Assembly (NCBI GenBank): GCA_937922675.1 | Contig: CALAJN010000014.1 | Location: 248,001-312,000, forward strand | Source of the DNA: an uncultured Granulosicoccaceae bacterium | GTDB lineage: Bacteria; Pseudomonadota; Gammaproteobacteria; Granulosicoccales; Granulosicoccaceae | Direction of reading: 5' to 3' | DNA length: 64,000 nt | Part shown: positions 1-8,255 of the stretch, one piece after another | How positions within the stretch are numbered: position 1 is the stretch's first letter | Layout: the number at the start of each line of letters is the position of its first letter | Notes under the pieces: model-generated | What the model was told of the DNA's origin: nothing | What the model saw: only the letters and a program-made list of their open reading frames with translations | Databases searched by the model: none | Position numbers and translations under genes: made by a program

Positions 1-794
1 GGCCCCGGCGACTCGTCAGGTGCCTTCGCAGCCAAAATGTCGGGAATCACTGCGGCATCGAGCTGAACATCACCGATGATACGCCGCAAGGGGCGCTCCT
101 GACGCGCGATGGTAGTGGCACTGACCACCTTCTGAACACGTGCGTGTTGAGCGCTTTGCGCGGTTGAGAACGACAACATGGCAACGTGTGGATCCATAGC
201 CAGCAGAGTCTCTGCGGTATCGCCGGTAGCGGTTGCAATGGCTGCAAGTTGTGCCGCGTCAGGTTCGATCACCAGGGCGCAGTCAGCGGTCAGAAATACC
301 TCGCCGATTGCATGTCCGGGTTCCAGCAACATAATGAAGAAGCTGGAAACGATCGGTGCATCGGCCCTTTGCGCGATGGCACGGCGTGCGCTGCGAACCA
401 CATCCGCCGTGGCTGTGATTGCTCCTGCAACACAGCCGTCAGCCTCGCCGGTACGCACCATCAGGCAGCCGTAACTGACATTCATCTGCATGGCCTGCTC
501 GGCCCGTTCACGCGTCATGCCACGCTTTTTGCCCAGCTGCATCAGCATCTCTATAAAGCGCTCATTGGTGTCTGCATCGCTGCGATCGTGCAATTCAAGC
601 CCGTCTGCAGAGAGATCGAGTTGTTGCAGATCAGCCGCTATGACCGCTGGTTTGCCCAGCAGAACCGGGCTTGCCAAACCTTCAGCTGCGATACGTGCTG
701 CAGCCTTCAGTACACGCGGGTCGCTCGCTTCGGGCAATACGATGCGCCGGCGCTTTGCGCGAGCGCGCTCTATGATTCGATCAAACGCGCTCAT
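1..794 (-). CDS. pta: Phosphate acetyltransferase, partial (C-terminus beyond the left edge)
   Basis: Interconverts acetyl-CoA and acetyl phosphate in the cytoplasm. The minus strand reads from an ATG at 794 (MSAFDRIIERARAKRRRIVLPEASDPRVL), typical of the start of the PTA_PTB domain. Further on come SYGCLMVRTGEADGCVAGA and EPGHAIGEVFLTADCALVIEP, both characteristic of the family. About 264 residues are visible, roughly four fifths of the short domain-only form of about 320 residues; the long form with an N-terminal regulatory domain is excluded because the catalytic domain starts at once. It lies 18 bases after the GMC oxidoreductase gene on the same strand and may be co-transcribed with it. 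Acetate kinase would be expected beyond the edge but cannot be seen. A phosphate butyryltransferase is a less likely alternative. Confidence 0.9.
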   Translation of the reverse strand, partial: MSAFDRIIERARAKRRRIVLPEASDPRVLKAAARIAAEGLASPVLLGKPAVIAADLQQLDLSADGLELHDRSDADTNERFIEMLMQLGKKRGMTRERAEQAMQMNVSYGCLMVRTGEADGCVAGAITATADVVRSARRAIAQRADAPIVSSFFIMLLEPGHAIGEVFLTADCALVIEPDAAQLAAIATATGDTAETLLAMDPHVAMLSFSTAQSAQHARVQKVVSATTIARQERPLRRIIGDVQLDAAVIPDILAAKAPDESPG

Positions 795-812
795 GCGCGG
801 TGTGTCCTTTAG

Positions 813-2444
813 TTAGGCGGGCTTTGGATGGCGTGCATCCTCGAGGATCAGATCAGAGGCGCGTTCTGCCATCATGATGACCGGTGCATTTGTATTGCCT
901 GAAACGATTTCGGGCATGACCGAGGCGTCTATCACGCGGAGTCCGTCCACACCACGAACGCGCAGGCGAGGGTCTACAACAGACGCTGCATCAGCTCCCA
1001 TACGGCAGGTGCCAACGGGGTGGTAAATCGTGTTGGCAATGCGCCTAGCCTCTGAAAGCAGGTCAGCATCATCAGTTGCTTGCGGGTCTGGCAAGACGGC
1101 TTCCTTGATGTGCTCACGCATGGGCGCAGAGTCCATCACGGTGCGTACATGGCGCAGTGCCTCCACTGCCGTCTGGCAATCAAGATCGGTTGAGAGATAG
1201 TTGGGGACGATCTTTGGGTGCACCGAGGCGCTCGCTGACTGTATGTGGACGTGCCCACGGCTCTCCGGTCGCAGCTGACAGACGGATGCTGTGATCGCCG
1301 AGAAGGGGTGCAGGCCCTCACCAGGAGAATCGGCTGACAAGGGCTGAAAGTGATACTGAATATCCGGGCGTTGATTGGAAAGGCGCGTCCGGGAAAACGC
1401 GTAGACCTGGCTTGCAGCCATGCTCAGAGGACCGCTGCGATTCAGCAGATATTGAAGACCGGCGCGCAGTTTTTGTAGAGGGTTGCGTAGCTCGTCATTG
1501 AGTGTGACCGGCTGGTGGGTCTTGAAGACTGCTCTGATTTGTAGATGGTCCTGCAGATTTTCACCCACAGCAGGGATGTCAACCACACTCGCGATGCCCA
1601 GTGCTTCCAGCCGCTGTGCATCACCGATACCTGAGAGCTCGAGCAGTTGTGGTGAGCCTATGGCACCTGCGCACAGCAGGATCTCTGCATTGGCGTTTAT
1701 CTGCTGACGCTTGCCGTTACGCTCAAATTCAACGGCAGTAGCGCGTCCGTTGTCGCAGACCAGTCGGTGCACCATGGCCTTGGTAATGATGTGCAGGTTA
1801 TCGCGACCTCGAGCGGGTTTCAGGTACGCGACAGCGCTACTACAGCGTCGGCCTTTGTGCGCGGTGAGCTGGTAGTAGCCCACGCCTTCCTGCTCAGCGC
1901 CATTGATATCATTATTACGCGGTGTTCCTGTGGCCTCGACGCCAGCGATGAAGTCATCGCATATCGGGCGTGCAAAGCTCATGTTGCTTACGTGCAAGGG
2001 GCCACCGGTACCGTGGTATTCATCCTCTCCGCGGGTCTGGTTTTCAGCGCGCCGGAAGTAGGGCAGCACGTCTGCGTAGCTCCAACCGCTGCAGCCGAGC
2101 TCAGCCCAACGGTCGTAGTCCTCACGTTGCCCACGCACATACAACAAGCCATTGATGGAACTGGATCCGCCCAGAACTTTGCCTCGTGGCCACTTCAAGC
2201 TTCGTCCATCGAGGCCGGGGTCGGGCTCGGTTACGTAGCACCAGTCAGTGGCTGGATTGTGGATGGTCTTGAAGTAGCCAACGGGTACGTGAATCCACGG
2301 GTTGGTGTCCCTGCCACCTGCCTCTAGTAACGCCACCCGTGTAGTACCATCAGCACTGAGGCGGTTTGCCAGCACGCAACCTGCCGAGCCGGCGCCTACA
2401 ATGATGTAGTCGTAGTTCTCTGTAGTCGCAGGCGTAGTCGTCAT
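813..2444 (-). CDS. GMC family oxidoreductase (choline/alcohol dehydrogenase type)
   Basis: FAD-dependent dehydrogenase of the glucose-methanol-choline family, about 543 residues. The N-terminus holds the dinucleotide-binding motif YDYIIVGAGSAGCVLANRLS. The GMC signature GKVLGGSSSINGLLYVRGQ follows near residue 80, and the C-terminal catalytic region has YHPVGTCRMG and GNTNAPVIMMAERA. The ATG at 2444 is chosen because the FAD motif starts a few residues later; an in-frame extension to 2516 adds residues unlike the family. Close relatives are annotated as choline dehydrogenase (BetA), but no betaine aldehyde dehydrogenase or choline transporter is nearby, so an alcohol or polyethylene-glycol-type substrate is equally possible. 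The substrate cannot be settled from sequence alone. Confidence 0.9.
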   Translation of the reverse strand: MTTTPATTENYDYIIVGAGSAGCVLANRLSADGTTRVALLEAGGRDTNPWIHVPVGYFKTIHNPATDWCYVTEPDPGLDGRSLKWPRGKVLGGSSSINGLLYVRGQREDYDRWAELGCSGWSYADVLPYFRRAENQTRGEDEYHGTGGPLHVSNMSFARPICDDFIAGVEATGTPRNNDINGAEQEGVGYYQLTAHKGRRCSSAVAYLKPARGRDNLHIITKAMVHRLVCDNGRATAVEFERNGKRQQINANAEILLCAGAIGSPQLLELSGIGDAQRLEALGIASVVDIPAVGENLQDHLQIRAVFKTHQPVTLNDELRNPLQKLRAGLQYLLNRSGPLSMAASQVYAFSRTRLSNQRPDIQYHFQPLSADSPGEGLHPFSAITASVCQLRPESRGHVHIQSASASVHPKIVPNYLSTDLDCQTAVEALRHVRTVMDSAPMREHIKEAVLPDPQATDDADLLSEARRIANTIYHPVGTCRMGADAASVVDPRLRVRGVDGLRVIDASVMPEIVSGNTNAPVIMMAERASDLILEDARHPKPA

Positions 2445-2557
2445 GCGTGGAATGATAATCGACAAACAGTCGCCGGCGCCGGAGCCGTCAAGGGTCTTTA
2501 CATGAGTCCAGCACAAGCGGTTGTCCAGAGGCCGGCCGGGGTGTTTCGGTATACCGC

Positions 2558-3655
2558 ATGAGTCGTTATTGGAGTCCTACGGTACATAGGCTGACGCCGT
2601 ATGTGCCCGGTGAGCAGCGTGCCACGGGCAACGTGGTCAAGCTCAATACCAATGAGAATCCCTACCCGCCGTCACCTCAGGTACTGGCCGCGATCGCAGC
2701 GGTGAGTGGTGACAAGCTGCGTCGGTATCCACCTCCCGAGTCAGATGGGTTGCGCCAGGTCATAGCACGTCACCATGGGGTCTCTGCTGCCGAGGTCTTT
2801 GTCGGTAATGGCTCGGACGAGATTCTCGCTTTATCGTTTCTGGCGTTTTTCTCCGAGCGCGACGCGCTTCAGTTTCCGACCCCGAGTTACAGCTTCTACC
2901 CGGTGTACTGCGGCCTCTACAGTGTCGCCAGTCAGCCGCTGGCGCTGCTGGATGAGAACTATGCTCTGGATCTTGAGCGCTTTACTGTTTCAGACGCCGA
3001 TTCTGCCGGCGGCATCATCTTCCCTAACCCGAATGCACCGACCGGCGGTGCCGTGTCTCGCGCGGCTATTGCGGGGTTGCTGCAACGACACAGCGGAGTG
3101 GTGCTGGTGGATGAGGCTTATGCGGATTTCGGTGCGGAGTCTGCTATTGCCTTGGTGGGTGATTATCCTAACCTTGTCGTCAGCCGCACGTTTTCCAAAG
3201 GGCGCTCATTGGCAGGTATGCGGCTTGGCTACGCTATCGCCTCAGAGGAGCTCATGGACGGACTGCGCCGGGTCAAGAACTCGTTTAATTCCTACCCCGT
3301 GGACTCGGTTGCCGAGGCCGCAGGCATCGCCTCAATCGAGGACGACGCTGCCTACAGGGAGTCGGTAGCCCGCATCATAGCCACGCGCGCCACCTTTTCA
3401 CAAAGCCTGCGCGAGCGTGGTTTCGAGGTGCTCGATTCTGCCGCAAATTTCGTTTTTGCCAGAGCGCCATCCGGGTCGGCAGGAGCGCTTGCTCAATCGC
3501 TCGCGGCTGATGGCGTGTTGGTGCGGCATTGGTCGTCGCCAACTATTGATCAATGGTTGCGTATCTCCATTGGTACGGACGAGGATATGCAGCGCCTGTT
3601 GACGGCCATCGATTCGCATGCGACGGATGTTGCGGGCAACGCCGAGCAAAAGTGA
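2558..3655 (+). CDS. hisC: Histidinol-phosphate aminotransferase
   Basis: PLP-dependent fold-type I aminotransferase of 365 residues, converting imidazole-acetol phosphate and glutamate to histidinol phosphate in histidine synthesis. Recognisable features are the N-terminal LNTNENPYPPSP motif, FVGNGSDEILAL, the FPNPNAPTG loop, VDEAYADF and the PLP-lysine segment SRTFSKGRSLAGMRLGY. The ATG at 2558 gives a full-length protein. No other his gene is in the window, so this is a detached or second copy. The next gene overlaps its stop codon, suggesting co-transcription with the lipoprotein and phosphoesterase downstream. A related role on aromatic amino acids cannot be excluded. Confidence 0.92.
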   Translation: MSRYWSPTVHRLTPYVPGEQRATGNVVKLNTNENPYPPSPQVLAAIAAVSGDKLRRYPPPESDGLRQVIARHHGVSAAEVFVGNGSDEILALSFLAFFSERDALQFPTPSYSFYPVYCGLYSVASQPLALLDENYALDLERFTVSDADSAGGIIFPNPNAPTGGAVSRAAIAGLLQRHSGVVLVDEAYADFGAESAIALVGDYPNLVVSRTFSKGRSLAGMRLGYAIASEELMDGLRRVKNSFNSYPVDSVAEAAGIASIEDDAAYRESVARIIATRATFSQSLRERGFEVLDSAANFVFARAPSGSAGALAQSLAADGVLVRHWSSPTIDQWLRISIGTDEDMQRLLTAIDSHATDVAGNAEQK

Positions 3656-4830
3656 GAGTCTTTGTGTTTCGGCCAGTGTCGCGCTCGCACAGGTTCGGCG
3701 CCGCTGACCCACTTGTGGCTCTGGCCGTGATGCTGATGCTCACAGGCTGTGCTTTCAACAAGACCGCGTTGCCGCCGTCTCCTCCAGGCACAGTGCTGAT
3801 AGTGGAGCCAAGCGTTCCCAAGAGCGTGACGTCCGCTGAAACCACCGATGAGCTGGTATCGCCGCCACCACGTGGTCCGGAACCTCCGCCTCCTGGTGGG
3901 CTCGATTCAGTGGGTGCGCTGGTTGATCGAGCACAACGTGGGGCAACCGAGCGTTTTGGTGCCTTCATCTTCGAGCTTGATGATTTTTTCGCCGGTGATC
4001 AGAACAGCGAAGAACCGAATACCAGCTTCTTGCGTGTGCGAGCCGATGCGGTGCGACCGGCGCTGGATGATTTCGAGCTCGACCCTTCGGTGAAGTTGCG
4101 CCTGGTGCTCCCACGTGCTGAACGTCGATTCCGGCTCTTGCTCAGTTCAGGTGAGGATGAGACCGATACAGGGGATGAAGTAGAGCGTGTCGCAGCCGCA
4201 GGCCAAGATGAATCGCTTTCGTTGGCGCTGAGATTCGCGCGTCGCGTGCGCGAATCGGTCAAGCTCGATCTTGACCTTGGGGCGCGCCAGCGTGAGGGAG
4301 ACCTGCAGGTGTTCGCACGATTCAAGGCGGAGTATCGTAAACCCTTGTCAGAGCGCTGGGCCTTGCGCCTCGAGAATCGTTACTCGCTCTTCTCGCGATC
4401 AGGCTTTGACAATCGTGTTCAGGTGGATCTGACCCGACAGCTTGGCGAGCTCGACGATGCGCGCAGTAGCTTCTTTCGCTCATCGACAACCGTAGACTCG
4501 CGTGCCTCGCGCCAGGGTGCGCGGGTGGGCCAGACGCTCGGTTTCTACCTTGATCTCAGCGCCAAGAGTGCCCTGGCTGCAGAAGGCATAGCCATCTACG
4601 ACACAGAACTCAATGACGAGGTGACCGAACGATTGCGGGGTGGCGAGCTGCGACTGCGCTACCGGCGCAATGTATGGCGGCCGTGGCTGTTTGTTGAATT
4701 GTGGCCTGCAGTCGCATGGCCGGCTGAACGCGAGTATCGTCGGACATGGAATGGTCTTGCGCGCGTCGAGATCATAATCGGAGGTGAGGATCTGGTTGCC
4801 TTGCAACAGGCAGCCGCTGAAAACCGGTGA
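3652..4830 (+). CDS. Putative outer-membrane lipoprotein of unknown function
   Basis: About 392 residues. I read the start as GTG at 3652, whose last two bases are the first two of the hisC stop (GTGA overlap); an in-frame ATG at 3553 would lie inside hisC. A hydrophobic stretch ends in the lipobox LTGC at about residues 28-31, so it should be lipid-anchored. A proline-rich linker (PPPRGPEPPPPGG) follows, then an acidic region. The last 180 residues alternate charged and aromatic positions (for example YRKPLSERWALRLENRYSLF and WLFVELWPAVAWPAEREYRR), consistent with beta strands of a barrel or a periplasmic beta-sandwich. I do not recognise a named family. Confidence 0.75.
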   Translation: MRVFVFRPVSRSHRFGAADPLVALAVMLMLTGCAFNKTALPPSPPGTVLIVEPSVPKSVTSAETTDELVSPPPRGPEPPPPGGLDSVGALVDRAQRGATERFGAFIFELDDFFAGDQNSEEPNTSFLRVRADAVRPALDDFELDPSVKLRLVLPRAERRFRLLLSSGEDETDTGDEVERVAAAGQDESLSLALRFARRVRESVKLDLDLGARQREGDLQVFARFKAEYRKPLSERWALRLENRYSLFSRSGFDNRVQVDLTRQLGELDDARSSFFRSSTTVDSRASRQGARVGQTLGFYLDLSAKSALAAEGIAIYDTELNDEVTERLRGGELRLRYRRNVWRPWLFVELWPAVAWPAEREYRRTWNGLARVEIIIGGEDLVALQQAAAENR

Positions 4831-4831
4831 T

Positions 4832-5494
4832 ATGAAGCTCGTTTGCATCAGCGATACCCATGGCGATCATCGGCAAGTCACTTTGCCAGATGGTGATGTG
4901 CTGGTTCATGCCGGTGACATAACAGCGCATGGGACATCGCGTGATCTGGATGATTTTCTGGACTGGTTTGGTGCGCAGCCACATCGTCACCGTATCTTCA
5001 TTGCAGGCAATCACGACAGCTATTTGGAAGCGTCTCCAGAGGCTGCGCAGGCACGTGCCAAGGCGGCAGGTGTTGTCTGGTTGAACGATTCGGGTATTCG
5101 CCTGAATGGGATCTCCTTTTGGGGTTCGCCGATTACCCTGCGCTTTCACGACTGGAGCTTCATGCGCGATCCGGGCGAGGATATTGACAAGCACTGGCGC
5201 TTGATCCCGCAAGACACCGATGTACTGCTTACACACGGCCCGCCTTTTGGAATTCTGGATGCAGTAGATCGCGCAAACGGTCTGAAGGAACACACGGGGT
5301 GTGGCTCTCTGCTAGCTAGAACACAAGAAGTGCGGCCGCGCTTGCACCTGTTTGGACATATTCACGAGGGGCGAGGCGAGAGTACGTGCAATGGTGTGCG
5401 CTATCTCAATGTGAGCAGCATGGACAAGCAATACCGAATACGGCACCAACCGGTGGTTGTGGATTTGGCAACCAGCGGTCAGTCGATTGAATAA
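4832..5494 (+). CDS. Calcineurin-like metallophosphoesterase
   Basis: Cytoplasmic metal-dependent phosphoesterase of 220 residues. All the family motifs are present in order: SDTHGDH near residue 7, HAGDIT near 28, GNHDSY near 60, LLTHGPPFG near 137 and GHIHEG near 178, supplying the Asp, His and Asn ligands of the two-metal site. The ATG at 4832 lies one base after the lipoprotein stop (TGATATG), which indicates translational coupling; the in-frame upstream ATG at 4784 would overlap that gene. Relatives are the short metallophosphatases of the MPPED1/2 type. The substrate cannot be deduced from sequence or neighbours. Confidence 0.9.
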   Translation: MKLVCISDTHGDHRQVTLPDGDVLVHAGDITAHGTSRDLDDFLDWFGAQPHRHRIFIAGNHDSYLEASPEAAQARAKAAGVVWLNDSGIRLNGISFWGSPITLRFHDWSFMRDPGEDIDKHWRLIPQDTDVLLTHGPPFGILDAVDRANGLKEHTGCGSLLARTQEVRPRLHLFGHIHEGRGESTCNGVRYLNVSSMDKQYRIRHQPVVVDLATSGQSIE

Positions 5495-5589
5495 AGTCCG
5501 GGTAAACTGATCGTCGGGTGCGGTCGGCGGCGTCCGGAACACGCCAGCAAGGCGTATCGAGAGATGGATATCAGCCAGGAGATAGCACT

Positions 5590-6231
5590 ATGAATACAGC
5601 CAGCAAGGATCTTGTGAGTTACATCATGAGCCGCTCGTTTGCGGTGGCCGGCGGTAGCGCACTGATCATGAGCTCATCGGTGTGGGCGCAGTCAGAGGCA
5701 ATGCAAGTCGCCCAGGTCAGTGAGGCGGTAGAGGCGTGTCAGGCGGCTGCTGACCTCGGTGAATCCGGTGACCTCGAGGCTGCTCTCGAGGAGGCACGTT
5801 GGTGTCTTGAAGTGTTCGAGCAGATCCGCAGAGACTCAGCGTTCGCAGTGTTCCCTGATGAGCTAGCCGGCTGGGCCGGCGGCGAACTGAACAACCAGAG
5901 TGCTATGGGGGTGACCCTGCTGTCTCGCCGCTATACCAAGGGTGAGCAAGCAATCGATGTGTCGGTGACTACCGGCGTCGCGGGCACAGGTCTCGCAGCA
6001 CTCGCACAACTGGGTGCATCGCTGGGCGCGGGTCAAGGTCAGAAATTTCGCGTTCAGCGACGCACGGTTACCGACATGAGCGATGCCTCCGGTGAGACGG
6101 TCAACTACCTGGTCGAGCTGCGCAGCGGCGGGATGATGAATATCGAGTCAAGCAACAGCGGCAAAGCTGACGTGCGAGCCTTTGTCGAAGGTCTGCCAAT
6201 TGCAGACATCGATGACGCGATGGAGCGCTGA
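5590..6231 (+). CDS. Exported protein of unknown function
   Basis: 213 residues. The start is set by an AGGAG at 5576-5580 ahead of the ATG at 5590. The N-terminus carries a signal sequence with the hydrophobic run SFAVAGGSALIMSSSVWAQ, probably cleaved after WAQ near residue 34, so the product is periplasmic. Two cysteines follow (EACQAA and ARWCLEV), perhaps forming a disulphide in a short helical region. The C-terminal part is glycine- and serine-rich and ends in a probable alpha/beta segment. No named family is recognised. It has its own ribosome site and stands alone between the phosphoesterase and the cytochrome. Confidence 0.7.
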   Translation: MNTASKDLVSYIMSRSFAVAGGSALIMSSSVWAQSEAMQVAQVSEAVEACQAAADLGESGDLEAALEEARWCLEVFEQIRRDSAFAVFPDELAGWAGGELNNQSAMGVTLLSRRYTKGEQAIDVSVTTGVAGTGLAALAQLGASLGAGQGQKFRVQRRTVTDMSDASGETVNYLVELRSGGMMNIESSNSGKADVRAFVEGLPIADIDDAMER

Positions 6232-6333
6232 GCAGATAGTAGCCTTGGGGCGAGCCGGTCAAGTGGCTCGCGCCCGTTTGCTCTTGCCCGTCCAATGGCC
6301 CGTCAAATGGCTCGGCCTGAAGGCTAGCCCTTG

Positions 6334-6361
6334 GTTGCCGAGCTCTAGTTGCCGAGCTCTA
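6334..6361. repeat. Two-copy 14-bp tandem repeat over the cytochrome stop codon
   Basis: The unit GTTGCCGAGCTCTA occurs twice back to back (6334-6347 and 6348-6361), followed by a partial third copy (GTTA). Read on the minus strand, the copy nearest the gene contains the TAG stop of the cytochrome gene (6359-6361). This is a recent local duplication in the 3' untranslated region. Confidence 0.85.
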
Positions 6362-7093
6362 GTTACTTGCGCTGTACAAGCCTTGGATGTAGTTTGACAC
6401 CGCCTGAATTTCGGTATCTGTCAGACGCTGCGAAAGTGATCCCATCACATTGTTGGGATCATTGCTGCGCTCACCAGCGCGCCACTGGATCAGTTGATCG
6501 GCGGTGTAGCCTGCGTTTTGTCCGGACAGAACGGGGTAGACGGCACCGGGATTGCCGAGACCTGCGGGCCCGTGACAGGCGATACAGGCAGCGATGCCCT
6601 GAGCGGTGATGCCGCCTCGGTAAATCGCCTCTCCCATGGCCAGGTTTTCCTCAGCAGCTGTATTGGCGATGATAGGCATCTCGCTGTAGTAAGCCGCCAG
6701 ATCGAGAATGTCCTCGTCGCTCAGATTCGCCGCTTGACCACTCATCAGTGCGTTGACGCGATCGCCGTCGCGGTATTCAGTCAATTGTTTGGCGATGTAA
6801 GACGCATGTTGTCCTGCCAGGTTAGGGTAGGTGGGTTGCAGTGCTTTGCCGTCAGCCCCGTGGCACGCGGCGCATACAGCAGATTTTGCCTGCCCTGCAG
6901 CAGCATCACCCGCCGCATGCGTGGGTTGCGCAACCAGAGCGATGACAATCGCAGCGACCGCCATCAAGAGGCCTGTCAGGCCACGTGGCGCGTGATGATC
7001 GAGTACCCCGGTTGATGGATGGCTGAGGCGTTGGTCGGGTTGGCGACTGGGCTGGGTAGCGTTCATTGCAGGATGTGTAAATAGTGCTTTCAT
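6359..7093 (-). CDS. Dihaem cytochrome c (c4 family)
   Basis: Periplasmic electron carrier with two covalently bound haems. Two CXXCH sites are visible, CAACH and CIACH, about 100 residues apart, each followed by a class I cytochrome c fold with a later methionine-containing segment (ALMSGQA and VMGSLSQ) that can supply the sixth ligand. A hydrophobic signal segment (TGLLMAVAAIVIALVAQPTHA) precedes the mature start AAGDAAAG. The start is uncertain: ATG 7093 gives a 35-40 residue tail before the hydrophobic part, ATG 7066 a shorter one, and neither has a clear ribosome site. Its divergent arrangement with engB matches the cc4-engB neighbourhood of Pseudomonas. Cytochrome c4 usually passes electrons to terminal oxidases. 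Confidence 0.9.
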   Translation of the reverse strand: MKALFTHPAMNATQPSRQPDQRLSHPSTGVLDHHAPRGLTGLLMAVAAIVIALVAQPTHAAGDAAAGQAKSAVCAACHGADGKALQPTYPNLAGQHASYIAKQLTEYRDGDRVNALMSGQAANLSDEDILDLAAYYSEMPIIANTAAEENLAMGEAIYRGGITAQGIAACIACHGPAGLGNPGAVYPVLSGQNAGYTADQLIQWRAGERSNDPNNVMGSLSQRLTDTEIQAVSNYIQGLYSASN

Positions 7094-7335
7094 TAAACGA
7101 CACAGGCGACAGGTGCGCAAGGAACGCGCCCGCGGCAGTGTGTGAGTGTATAGCTCAGGCTGCATGGCGTGTGGTCTATACGAGGTATCTACTGTAATCG
7201 ATGTGATGGGTCAGCCTTGCTGAAGTAAGCTCTGACGACTCTCTTGTCTGCAGACCGGGTGTGAGCAGGAAGTTGTTCGCACGCTTGGCCGCGCGCTGCA
7301 GAGTCATCACCCGACAGACTTTAGCCAACGTCGCC

Positions 7336-7944
7336 ATGAACAGCGCCTATTTTTCGACCGAGTTTGTCAGCAGCGCTGAGTACCCGGATCAATGTCCCGA
7401 GACAGTGGCCGAGGTGGCTTTTGCCGGTCGGTCCAATGCCGGAAAATCCAGTGCGATCAACACTCTGACCCGTAACGGTAAGCTTGCCCGCACCAGCCGC
7501 ACACCAGGGCGCACACAGCTGATCAATCACTTTTGCGTCAAGGACGATCGCTTTCTGGTGGATTTGCCGGGATACGGCTACGCGCAAGTCTCACGCGACA
7601 AACAGCGAGCCTGGCAGCGATCCATGACGAGTTACCTGTCGGGGCGGGAGTCCCTGATGGGACTGGTAGCGGTAATGGACATTCGCCATCCATTGCAGCC
7701 GGTCGATTGGGATTTGCTGGAGATTCAGCAGTCAGCGGGAATTGACCTGCATGTGCTCCTGACAAAGGCTGACAAGATTGCGCGCTCTGCCCGCGGGCGT
7801 GCGGTTGCAGCTGTCCAGAAGCAATTGGCGGATGCGGGCATCGAGGCGACCTTGCAGTACTTTTCGTCATTGAAAGCCGAGGGTGTCGATGATGTGCACG
7901 CCGTGCTGGATCACTGGTTATTCGACAAACCCTTGCCCGGATAG
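7336..7944 (+). CDS. engB: Ribosome biogenesis GTPase EngB/YsxC
   Basis: TRAFAC-class GTPase of 202 residues needed for assembly of the large ribosomal subunit. All G motifs are seen: G1 GRSNAGKSS near residue 32, the switch TSRTPGRTQLINHF, G3 DLPGYGYA, G4 TKAD and G5 SSLKAEG. ATG 7336 is preferred because it puts the first motif at the family's usual position; the open frame reaches back to a GTG at 7261. It is divergent from the cytochrome c4 gene. Length is normal and nothing is odd about it. Confidence 0.95.
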   Translation: MNSAYFSTEFVSSAEYPDQCPETVAEVAFAGRSNAGKSSAINTLTRNGKLARTSRTPGRTQLINHFCVKDDRFLVDLPGYGYAQVSRDKQRAWQRSMTSYLSGRESLMGLVAVMDIRHPLQPVDWDLLEIQQSAGIDLHVLLTKADKIARSARGRAVAAVQKQLADAGIEATLQYFSSLKAEGVDDVHAVLDHWLFDKPLPG

Positions 7945-8084
7945 CGCTCCGCAAGGTGTCGTTACTTTTCGTAACAAGTGGGTTGGCTCGACGCTCGTCA
8001 ATATGAGAGCTGTCTCTCACCTGCAAGCTAACACCCTGAATTTGAAACAAATATATTATTCACCCTGTGTCATGAGACCTTTTC

Positions 8085-8090
8085 TATAAT
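8085..8090 (+). promoter_or_regulatory. Probable promoter -10 box of the ABC importer operon
   Basis: A perfect TATAAT lies in an AT-rich stretch. The -35 box is weak: TTCACC at 8059-8064 matches 4 of 6 consensus bases with an over-long 20-base spacer. Transcription would begin near 8097, leaving a leader of about 160 bases before the binding-protein gene. Confidence 0.5.
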
Positions 8091-8096
8091 GGCTTC

Positions 8097-8255
8097 AGGG
8101 TCGCGAACCGGGTGATGTAGACATCTGATCGTGGCCGCGGAACGCTCTCGGCTCTGGTTTATCCGTCTCGGCGTACCGGGCGGGCACGGCTTCCAAGGCC
8201 AGGTCCGACGTTCAACGATCAGCAGTGAATCCCACCTGGAGGAGTGACTCAACTT
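8097..8255 (+). promoter_or_regulatory. Long structured 5' leader of the ABC importer operon
   Basis: A GC-rich untranslated leader. CTGATCGT (8125-8132) is exactly complementary to ACGATCAG (8215-8222), so the leader can close into a domain of about 98 bases ending 15 bases before the ribosome site GGAGGAG (8238-8244). I see no known riboswitch consensus. The rest of the 311-base interval after engB holds no gene. Confidence 0.4.

Noticed and set aside
178-816. Overlapping plus-strand open frames of up to 208 codons
   Set aside because: The minus strand of the same region reads as a clear phosphate acetyltransferase; the plus frames have no family likeness.
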